This document shows, piece by piece, positions 8,514 through 18,714 of a stretch of 36,130 bases of DNA. The notes below the pieces were generated by a model. It ran no database searches, was not told the origin of the DNA, and was given only the letters and a program-made list of their open reading frames with translations. Position 1 is the stretch's first letter. Each line of letters opens with the position of its first letter. The translations under genes and the position numbers were made by a program. Source of the DNA: Thermoplasmatota archaeon (lineage in GTDB: Archaea > Thermoplasmatota > E2 > DHVEG-1); the NCBI GenBank assembly GCA_018334795.1, contig JAGXLH010000001.1, positions 1 through 36,130 of the forward strand, in the 5' to 3' direction.

Positions 8514-9641
8514 ATGAAAAAAATCATAACTAAAATTAAATCGAATCTTCTCCATAAGTGGTGGTTTCATCAACAACAGGACACGTTATTTGAACATATC
8601 ATCAACATACCTGTAATATGTAGCAAATATCTACCATTTCCTTTAAAAAAATCATTTGTGAAAATTATTGATGATGCTGGATTAGCACTGTTCAGATTTA
8701 TTCATGTACTTTTTTCGATTTTTCAACCATACTATATTTTTGTAGGGAATGAAAAAATAACATCAAAAAGCATAAAAATCCTATTTAAAGGAAATCCTAA
8801 AAATCTTCGGTTCATTACCAAAAGATTATATCATGATATCGTTCAGATTAAAAGAGTAAATAAAAAACAAGTAAAAGAATGGAAGAGTAAAAAAGGAAAG
8901 AAAACAACGCATCATCCTGACGTATCCATAACTGAATCTGATATATTTTACAGATCGTTTTTTCAAAAGAAAGGATGCATCATCATTCCAGAATACGTCA
9001 CATTTCTCTTGAATGCAACGAAATCAATGGATGAAATCATGGATAGTATCTCCTTTGATATGGCTCAGGATATACAAAAAGCAAAAAAAACAAATTATAC
9101 TTTTGAAGTAAGAAACGATGTGAACGCATTTAATTTATTTTATTATCAAATGTACTTACCATATCTTACCTGGAAACATAAAAATTCAAATCGAACTGCA
9201 TCACATGCAACTATGCAGCATCTGCAAATACAAGGAGCAGAAATACTGTTTATAAAACACGCAGATGAATACATTTTTGGAGGAATTTTTCACAAAGAAA
9301 AAAATATTATAAAAACCTATTATGCAGGATTGATGAACAATAAATTTAGCCATTTACATAACGGCATTATGGCTCTATCCTATTATTATCTGATTACTAT
9401 TGCAAAGAAAAGAAAGTGTCAATCTATAGATTTTGGTACCGCCGAACCTTTTACCGATGACGGCTTATACAATTACAAAAACAAATGGAAGATGGATATT
9501 ATTCAATCGCCACCTTATTCGTCAGACATCTTTGCAGTTCAAATCTTCAACAAGCAGAATACGTTCAACCAATTTATAGAAAATCATCCAGTTCATTATT
9601 TTGACGGGGCTAGATTAAGAATACTGGAAAAAATTGTTTAA
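8514..9641 (+). CDS. GNAT/FemAB-like acyltransferase
   Basis: The protein has 375 aa, rich in Lys and Asn. The first 140 residues lack clear motifs. The C-terminal half (about 160-370) resembles the FemAB/'acetyltransferase 6' type of GNAT fold: a first part with EVRNDVNAFNLFYYQMYLPY, a central segment with ILFIKHADEYIFGGIF where GNAT proteins discuss their acyl donor, then YYAGLMNN...LHNGIMALSYYYLI, and QSIDFGTAEPFTDDGLYNYK near the end. Such proteins transfer aminoacyl or acetyl groups to envelope or small-molecule substrates; the substrate here is unknown. AGGTGAT (8496-8502) lies 11 nt before the ATG and matches the 16S 3' end. No signal peptide is seen. It stands between an IS200 remnant and a methyltransferase, in a stretch that looks accessory. 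Confidence 0.6.
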   Translation: MKKIITKIKSNLLHKWWFHQQQDTLFEHIINIPVICSKYLPFPLKKSFVKIIDDAGLALFRFIHVLFSIFQPYYIFVGNEKITSKSIKILFKGNPKNLRFITKRLYHDIVQIKRVNKKQVKEWKSKKGKKTTHHPDVSITESDIFYRSFFQKKGCIIIPEYVTFLLNATKSMDEIMDSISFDMAQDIQKAKKTNYTFEVRNDVNAFNLFYYQMYLPYLTWKHKNSNRTASHATMQHLQIQGAEILFIKHADEYIFGGIFHKEKNIIKTYYAGLMNNKFSHLHNGIMALSYYYLITIAKKRKCQSIDFGTAEPFTDDGLYNYKNKWKMDIIQSPPYSSDIFAVQIFNKQNTFNQFIENHPVHYFDGARLRILEKIV

Positions 9642-9733
9642 CGAGGGCAAAAAAAGCATAATTATAAAATTCATCACTTCCTTTAGTTTAAGAAATAAAG
9701 ATAAGTACTAATCTCTAGGATTTCAGAGGGCTC

Positions 9734-10498
9734 ATGACCAAAGACAAAATGTATGGCTTCCCAATTTCAAGTGTTTTTTTTCAAATTTTCGGATTTATCT
9801 TTCTTCTTCTCATTTTATTTTTAACATTCATATTAGATTCACTTATTGGTAGTAGTATTGTCTTTTTTTTCATCCTTATTTTTTGGTATATATTTGTTTT
9901 TCATTTTAAACAGCGATTTTCAACGTTAAGAAACAAGATTTTACAATCAATGATATCTTTAGCTGATTTAAATGGATCAGAAAAGATTTTAGATTTAGGA
10001 ACAGGTGCTGGCTATGTAGCAATTGGTTTTTCTAAAGTGGTAAACTCGGGGTTGGTCGTTGGTGTTGATAAATTTGATCAAACTACGTCAATTCTTGGAA
10101 GTAACTTTTTTGAAGAGTTGAAAATTAATTTTTTTGGTAATTCGCTTAACCAAGCCAAAAAAAACGCTTATATTGAAAAACAATCAAATCAGATCATGTT
10201 TGTAAAATCAGATTTAAAACATTTTTTTCCATTTTCAGATGAGTCATTTCATGTTATTCTTTCAAGTCAATTCCTTTATTGCATCCCTACAAAAAAAAGA
10301 GATCGAGTATTAGCAGAAATTAATCGAGTGTTAAAACCTGAAGGAAAACTTATTTTCTTTGAATCAAAAAAATACGTAAACTGGGATATAGCACATGTAG
10401 AACAATATTTCAACAAATTGAACTATGAAACTAAGATTCATTCAATTTATTATATGAACAATAAATGCATCTTTTATGGGTACAAAAAAAATAGTTAG
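9734..10498 (+). CDS. Membrane-anchored SAM-dependent methyltransferase
   Basis: The protein has 254 aa. Residues 12-57 form two strongly hydrophobic helices (VFFQIFGFIFLLLILFL; SIVFFFILIFWYIFVF), placing the enzyme at the membrane. The catalytic part starts near residue 62. Motif I is ILDLGTGAGYVAIGFSK (about 85-101), the acidic SAM-ribose end of strand 2 is VVGVDKFD, motif III-like is DESFHVILSSQFLYCIP, and the post-motif is INRVLKPEGKLIFFES. These are the class I (Methyltransf_11/25) hallmarks. The substrate is unknown; the anchor suggests a lipid, quinone or membrane-linked metabolite. The N-terminal coding DNA is very T-rich because of the helices. It lies 92 nt after the acyltransferase gene, so co-transcription is possible. 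Confidence 0.82.
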   Translation: MTKDKMYGFPISSVFFQIFGFIFLLLILFLTFILDSLIGSSIVFFFILIFWYIFVFHFKQRFSTLRNKILQSMISLADLNGSEKILDLGTGAGYVAIGFSKVVNSGLVVGVDKFDQTTSILGSNFFEELKINFFGNSLNQAKKNAYIEKQSNQIMFVKSDLKHFFPFSDESFHVILSSQFLYCIPTKKRDRVLAEINRVLKPEGKLIFFESKKYVNWDIAHVEQYFNKLNYETKIHSIYYMNNKCIFYGYKKNS

Positions 10499-10650
10499 AT
10501 AAAAAAAATCAATTATTTCCAAATAGCAATATTGTAACTTTTTAAAAAAATGCATTCTTTTAAACTAATAACTTTTTATATTTTGAAGTTTATAATTATT
10601 ATTAAATAAAATTACAATAAAATACCTCATTCCGGTGGCACTAGAAACAA

Positions 10651-11838
10651 ATGATAGATTTACAAAAAAATCAATTAGCAAAATTCATATTATTCACAAG
10701 CCTTTATTTTGCAGAAGGAATACAACTAGCCATCACCACTATTCTTGTTCCCTTATTTCTATTAAATGAAAATATTTCACCAGCAATCACCACAATTGCA
10801 GCCAGCACCATCATGGTTCCATGGGCACTCAAATTTATTTTTGGTTGGATAGTAGATTCATACAGAATAATAAACAAAAAACAATACACTCTAATCGGCG
10901 GATTAATTTCAGCATTAGCACTCATCATCTTAGGAATAATTAATCCTTCCTCAAACATTTACACATTTATTCTCATACTTTTCACTGCACAATGTGGTAT
11001 CGGAATTTTAGATGTATCCATGGATGCATGGGCAATAACAGAAACCAAAAAAAAGGAACGAGGAAAAATAAATGGATCCATGATGGCGGGTTTCTTCAGC
11101 GGAACTGCATTTGGATCCGCCTTTCTAACATTTATAGCAGATCAATCCACCTTCTCAATATCATTTGTATCAGCTGGAATAATCATTCTCTCAATAATGA
11201 CAATACCAATTATAACAAAAAAACCAGTTCAACAAAAAAAACAAAAAAAATTAACCAAACTAGTATTAAAAGAATTCAAGAAAAAAACAACCCTCTCATT
11301 AGCAATACTTCTTCCCATCATTTCAATAAACAGTGGGATCATCACACTTGCAGCTCCTCTTTTCATGAACATAAAACTAAATCTCACAGTTACTCATATC
11401 GGACTAATTACCACAGTTTTTACCATAGCCCGAGTAATAGGATCATTAACCGGAGGATCGATATCAGATAAAATCAGTAGACAAAAAACCCTTTTTTTCA
11501 TTATAATCTCAACAATTCTCTCTACAATTTCTTTAATCTTAGTCAACAATTGGATAACCATGATACTCATCTATTCAATAATAGGTTTTCTCAACGGAGG
11601 ATTATTTACCGTGCTTTTAGCCTCATCAATGGATATTACAAATGCAAAAATAGGTGCATTTCAATTCTCCATTCTCATCAGTTTAATGAACGCAGGAGAA
11701 CTAACCGGAGAATTCATCAGTGGACCAGCAATCACAAACTTAGGATTCAACGGAATGTTTCTATTTTCCGCATGGATTCTAGGACCAAGTCTCTTATTTT
11801 TATATACCATAATTAAAAAAGGCTATTTTACTCACTAA
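10651..11838 (+). CDS. MFS transporter, 12 predicted helices
   Basis: The protein has 395 aa and is nearly all membrane-embedded, with about 12 hydrophobic segments and a basic central loop at about residues 188-210 (KKPVQQKKQKKLTK...), the usual 6+6 MFS layout. The loop between helices 2 and 3 carries the signature-like segment FIFGWIVDSYRIINKKQY; the helix 8-9 loop repeats it as GGSISDKISRQKT. The motif CGIGILDVSMDAWAITETKK resembles the AmpG/acetyl-CoA-transporter branch of MFS, but the substrate cannot be named. GGTGG lies about 14 nt ahead of the ATG. Coding DNA is A/C-rich (many ATA, ATC, ACA and CTC codons), unlike the T/G-rich purL and gyrase genes, suggesting a different origin. Confidence 0.85.
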   Translation: MIDLQKNQLAKFILFTSLYFAEGIQLAITTILVPLFLLNENISPAITTIAASTIMVPWALKFIFGWIVDSYRIINKKQYTLIGGLISALALIILGIINPSSNIYTFILILFTAQCGIGILDVSMDAWAITETKKKERGKINGSMMAGFFSGTAFGSAFLTFIADQSTFSISFVSAGIIILSIMTIPIITKKPVQQKKQKKLTKLVLKEFKKKTTLSLAILLPIISINSGIITLAAPLFMNIKLNLTVTHIGLITTVFTIARVIGSLTGGSISDKISRQKTLFFIIISTILSTISLILVNNWITMILIYSIIGFLNGGLFTVLLASSMDITNAKIGAFQFSILISLMNAGELTGEFISGPAITNLGFNGMFLFSAWILGPSLLFLYTIIKKGYFTH

Positions 11839-12009
11839 AAACTCTTTAAACAACCAATTTTTTTGGATGATAAAAAGTAACATAAAAAGTAACCTAAACA
11901 AACATCGAAAAATAATTTTTCATACCTAATAAGAAGAAAAACGAATTTAAGAGCATAAAAAGATCTGCATATACTAATTTTTTCCAAAAATAACATATTC
12001 ATAAAATGT

Positions 12010-12060
12010 TAAACAATATAAAAATCATCCAAAAATCACTAAACGGTGAAAATTAGGATG
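12010..12060 (-). terminator. Putative 3' end of the rRNA operon
   Basis: On the minus strand, just after the 5S gene, come two T-rich stretches (TTTTCACCGTTTAGTGATTT, then GATTTTTATATTG), a weak TCAC/GTGA hairpin and a CATCC/GGATG pair. Archaeal termination often needs only T-tracts. The rest of 11839-12010 is A-rich and shows nothing else. Confidence 0.4.
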
Positions 12061-12292
12061 GTTTGACAGCGTACCAAGAACAACTGAGTTTCAAGCAGTG
12101 AAGTTTACCTCAAAAAACTCCCGAAGGAGTAAATCAAGGCTCTCCACCTAGCTCAGAGGTTCCAGCCCCCTCAGGGGGGTAATCTTCCCATGGGCTCTCG
12201 CACCATAGTAACGAGGATTACGCAGGTAAGCTTAACTGCCGGGTTCGAGATGAGACCGGGTGTTTCCTTACCGCTTTGGCCGTCAAACCACC
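12056..12292 (-). rRNA. rrf: 5S ribosomal RNA, expanded by an internal insertion (about 237 nt)
   Basis: The minus strand shows the archaeal 5S fold: GACGGCCAAAGCGGTAAGG (helix I/II 5' strands), CCCGGTCTCATCTCGAACCC (helix III loop), AGTTAAGCTTACC (helix II 3' strand), then helix IV/V with GTAATC (5') pairing GATTAC (3', 12184-12179) around GGTGCGAGAGCC. In a normal 5S the 3' strand of helix I would follow at once. Here it appears only 108 nt later: GCTGTCAAACC (12070-12060) pairs with GGTTTGACGGC (12288-12278), and the stem can be extended to about 14 bp. The gene is therefore about twice the usual length of roughly 120 nt. The stem extension beyond 9-10 bp may belong to precursor processing, so mature ends are approximate. 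It is last in the rRNA operon, about 45 nt after 23S. Confidence 0.85.
12071..12178 (-). other. 108-nt insertion inside the 5S rRNA, between helix IV and helix I
   Basis: It lies between the helix IV 3' strand GATTAC (12184-12179) and the helix I 3' strand (from 12070). It has its own structure on the minus strand: a hairpin CCCCC-TGA-GGGGG (12178-12166) and a hairpin ACTCC-TTCG-GGAGT (12130-12117) with a cUUCGg tetraloop, plus a possible long-range CTGAG/CTCAG pair (12156-12152 with 12088-12084). No ORF is evident. A large 5S insertion of similar size is established in Halococcus morrhuae; whether this one is homologous is unknown. Boundaries are set by where the flanking helices end. Confidence 0.75.
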
Positions 12293-12335
12293 TCATATGA
12301 ACTAAATTAAATTGCAACCATAACCTGTCTAACGA

Positions 12336-15255
<2,920 letters not shown>

Positions 15256-15266
<11 letters not shown>

Positions 15267-15280
15267 TATTCGTCCAGGTT
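15256..15280 (-). other. Pre-23S processing stem, 5' arm (3' arm at 12322-12346)
   Basis: On the minus strand AACCTG, ACGA and ATTGAGCCAGTT (15280-15256) pair with AACTGGCTCAAT, TCGT and CAGGTT (12346-12322). The three helices are separated by small bulges, the bulge-helix-bulge layout cut by archaeal splicing endonuclease when 23S is released. Partner positions follow directly from base pairing. Spacer hairpins at 15331-15350 and 15367-15395 lie between this stem and tRNA-Ala. Confidence 0.7.
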
Positions 15281-15423
15281 ACGTTTGCAAACCATCAACA
15301 ACGTGATGGTAACGATCATTGACAATCACTGCAGCACCTTCTTTTGCTGCTATGTCTACGTTTTCACTATCCATTCTCATGACAAAAATGGATAGCACTA
15401 CTTTGCGAATGATTATTCGGAAG

Positions 15424-15495
15424 TGGACCGGATGGGATTTGAACCCATGGCCTCCTGCTTGCAAAGCAGGCGATCTTCCGCTGATCTACCGGCCC
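15424..15495 (-). tRNA. tRNA-Ala (TGC) in the 16S-23S spacer
   Basis: On the minus strand the acceptor stem GGGCCGG pairs with CCGGTCC (one G-U pair), the D arm is GATCAGCGGAAGATC, the anticodon stem-loop is CCTGC-TTTGCAA-GCAGG with anticodon TGC (15463-15461), and the T arm is ATGGG-TTCAAAT-CCCAT. The discriminator is A and CCA is not encoded. A single tRNA-Ala between 16S and 23S is typical of Euryarchaeota. Confidence 0.96.
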
Positions 15496-15619
15496 ATAAC
15501 AAGAAAATCATCGAAAAAATCGATGAAGCGGACCGGCACATAATGATTTGTAATTAATATATTTTTTCCTGATCGACGTGTATTTCTAATGTCTATTCCA
15601 CCAACAATATTGTTTTCTT

Positions 15620-17088
<1,469 letters not shown>

Positions 17089-17140
17089 CATAAGTGCACA
17101 CTATTATTTGGTTTTGTATTTAGACTAAACTAAATGGTAA

Positions 17141-17177
17141 ATTGGTGGTGGAATAAATTTCACCAAACACGTCGATC
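17141..17177 (-). other. Pre-16S processing stem, 5' arm (3' arm at 15571-15608)
   Basis: CACGTCGATC at 17168-17177 (plus-strand reading) is the exact reverse complement of GATCGACGTG at 15571-15580, and ATTGGTGGTGG at 17141-17151 matches the reverse complement of CCACCAACAAT at 15598-15608 with one mismatch. The two helices would enclose 16S and form the usual archaeal processing stem with an internal bulge. Confidence 0.7.
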
Positions 17178-17180
17178 GTC

Positions 17181-17245
17181 GGATTTAAGAGTGCTCAAAC
17201 AAGATTGAGCCAAACAGCACAATCTGTCTTGATTTTCTTAAATCC
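17181..17245 (-). other. Stem-loop in the rRNA operon leader
   Basis: GGATTTAAGA (17181-17190) is the exact reverse complement of TCTTAAATCC (17236-17245), a 10-bp stem closing a 45-nt loop that itself holds GCTCAA/TTGAGC and GTGCT/AGCAC pairs. It lies directly upstream of the pre-16S stem. Probably an untranslated leader structure; no function can be read from it. Confidence 0.5.
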
Positions 17246-17314
17246 CCATTAAGAGATTGTAACCCAGCACTGAAGCGATCCATGTCATCGAGGTGCATTA
17301 GCACCATTCTCTTA

Positions 17315-17327
17315 GATCAACCGGAAT
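17315..17327 (-). repeat. 13-nt copy of the 16S 5' end in the operon leader
   Basis: On the minus strand ATTCCGGTTGATC (17327-17315) is identical to the first 13 nt of the 16S gene (17088-17076). It lies about 240 nt upstream of the 16S start and within the expected transcript. A hairpin GGTGC-ATTA-GCACC (17292-17305) follows it. Confidence 0.7.
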
Positions 17328-17371
17328 TGTCTGGGTCCTAAGTTGTGGGTTTAGATGGTATAGAATTGTCC

Positions 17372-17379
17372 TATTTAAA
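17372..17379 (-). promoter_or_regulatory. TATA box of the rRNA operon
   Basis: On the minus strand CTTTAAATAGG contains TTTAAATA, with purines and AACC just upstream as a possible BRE. It lies about 285 nt before 16S; transcription would start near 17347 and include the leader stems. No better TATA candidate lies between it and 16S. Confidence 0.55.
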
Positions 17380-17456
17380 GGTTACAGTCAGGCAATAGTT
17401 GTCACGGTCATAACCATGCGTTTACTAACACTATATTTTCACAGCATGGCTATGCC

Positions 17457-17549
17457 TAGATGGTGTTGATTTTTTCTTTTTTGTAGCGTGATCATTCACG
17501 CTCCCCCATCTACATTACATTCAGTAACCTTTTTTGACGATTCACTGAA
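17457..17549. other. Hairpin cluster upstream of the rRNA promoter
   Basis: TAGATGG (17457-17463) pairs with CCATCTA (17506-17512). Inside lies the perfect hairpin AGCGTGA-TCAT-TCACGCT (17485-17502). Next to it TTCAGT (17520-17525) pairs with ACTGAA (17544-17549). No ORF spans it. It could be a regulatory or small RNA on either strand, or operator DNA for the rRNA promoter; nothing decides between these. The remainder of 17550-17690 shows no gene. Confidence 0.35.
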
Positions 17550-17690
17550 CCACTACATTATAGGAGCCTGTCATATTTATACCTTTCTTCCATTTTCTCA
17601 AATTTATGGATGAATCACTTGAATTTAGCATAGTTTTTTTCCGAAAAGGTTTTAGCATTGATTCATCATCACCTCAAGGAAATACATGTT

Positions 17691-17773
17691 GCAGAGGTAC
17701 CCGAGTGGTCAAAGGGGCAGGGCTTAGGACCCTGTGACGTAGGTCTTCGAGCGTTCGAATCGCTCCCTCTGCA
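17691..17773 (+). tRNA. tRNA-Leu (TAG)
   Basis: Acceptor GCAGAGG pairs with CCTCTGC. The D arm is CCCGAGTGGTCAAAGGGG, the anticodon stem-loop CAGGG-CTTAGGA-CCCTG with anticodon TAG (17725-17727). A long variable arm (TGACGTAGGTCTTCG) marks a type II tRNA, followed by T arm AGCG-TTCGAAT-CGCT. Discriminator A, as required for leucine; CCA is not encoded. No intron. Confidence 0.95.
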
Positions 17774-17785
17774 TCCTAATAATCA

Positions 17786-17793
17786 TATAAATA
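17786..17793 (+). promoter_or_regulatory. TATA box of the UPF0200-purS-purL operon
   Basis: TATAAATA lies between tRNA-Leu and the ATG at 17851, about 58 nt ahead of it. AGGTGG (17836-17841) is the ribosome site. The three following genes are closely spaced with no other clear TATA box between them. Confidence 0.45.
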
Positions 17794-17850
17794 TAAATTG
17801 ATTATTATTAGAAATTCAAAATTATATAACTGAATAGGTGGACTAACTGT

Positions 17851-18414
17851 ATGCAAACACTTGGGTTCACAGGTATGCCTTGGTCGGGAAAAACTGAAGC
17901 AGTATCTTTTGCCGACGAAAAAGGATTTCCTGTTTTTCGTATGGGTGATTTCATTTGGGATGAAGTAAAGAAAAGAAAATTGTCGATGAATGCTTCTACT
18001 GTTGGGAGTGTTGCTTCTGACATGAGAGAAAAATATGGATCTACGATCTGGGCAGAAAGAACTGTTGAAGCAATTGAAAAGGTTAATGATTCATCAATTG
18101 TAGTTATTGATGGTATTCGTAGTATATCTGAGGTGAATTATTTTAGGAGACATTTATCTGATTCGTTTCGTCTTGTAGCAATTATTGCTTCAGATAAGAT
18201 TCGTCATCAACGTGCAAAAAAAAGAGGAAGAGCTGATGATAGTAGTGATGATCAATCTATCAAACGACGAGATAATCGGGAGATAAAATGGGGTATTGAA
18301 CAAGTAATAAATGAATCAGATATTAAGATTAGTAATGAATCATCATTGGCATCATTTCGGGAAAAAATTACAAACTTGTTTTCTAATGAATTGATAGATG
18401 AATCGATAGATTAA
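17851..18414 (+). CDS. UPF0200 family P-loop nucleotide kinase-like protein
   Basis: The protein has 187 aa. A Walker A motif GMPWSGKT at residues 8-15 sits at the extreme N-terminus after a short beta strand, as in dephospho-CoA/adenylate kinase folds. A strand-plus-acidic motif VVIDGIRS (about 89-96) fits the Walker B/substrate region, and a lid-like segment RAKKRGRADD follows at about 125-134, then DNREIKWGIEQVINESDIKI. This matches the archaeal UPF0200 family related to dephospho-CoA kinase; the true substrate is not established. Length is normal for the family. It heads a likely operon with purS (33 nt later) and purL. Start supported by AGGTGG about 10 nt ahead. Confidence 0.8.
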   Translation: MQTLGFTGMPWSGKTEAVSFADEKGFPVFRMGDFIWDEVKKRKLSMNASTVGSVASDMREKYGSTIWAERTVEAIEKVNDSSIVVIDGIRSISEVNYFRRHLSDSFRLVAIIASDKIRHQRAKKRGRADDSSDDQSIKRRDNREIKWGIEQVINESDIKISNESSLASFREKITNLFSNELIDESID

Positions 18415-18447
18415 TTTAGCCATCGTAATATCCAGTGGAGAATGCTT

Positions 18448-18696
18448 ATGTTTGATGTTAGAGTAACGGTTCGGTTAAAAAAAGGAGTGAGTGACCCTGA
18501 GGGAAAAAACACAAAAAAAGCACTACATTTACTTGGATTTGATCAGGTTAAAAACGTAAATACCTTAAGAATTTTTGATATTCAACTTGACAGTGTAAGT
18601 AAAAAAGAGGCGCTTAATTCTGCTGAGCAGATGTGTCAACGATTGTTGACAAATCCAGTGGTTCATGATTATGATATTAGTATTGAAAAGATGTAA
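18448..18696 (+). CDS. purS: Phosphoribosylformylglycinamidine synthase subunit PurS
   Basis: The protein has 82 aa from the second of two nearby ATG codons (18448), preferred because GTGGAG (18434-18439) is 8 nt ahead; the first ATG (18442) is too close. The sequence MFDVRVTVRLKKGVSDPEGK is the standard PurS beginning, followed by KKALHLLGFDQVKNV and a C-terminal LLTNPVVHDYDI. PurS is the small subunit that bridges PurL and PurQ in the multi-part FGAM synthase (FGAR + Gln + ATP to FGAM, step four of purine synthesis). purL follows 18 nt later; purQ is not in the window. Confidence 0.93.
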   Translation: MFDVRVTVRLKKGVSDPEGKNTKKALHLLGFDQVKNVNTLRIFDIQLDSVSKKEALNSAEQMCQRLLTNPVVHDYDISIEKM

Positions 18697-18714
18697 TTTT
18701 GAGTGTGTTTGATA

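Noticed and set aside
12071..12178. Possibility that the segment after 5S is a separate small RNA or tRNA rather than an insertion
   Set aside because: No tRNA fold is present, and the helix I strand that closes 5S lies only beyond this segment. A processed-out spacer remains possible and is covered in the finding.
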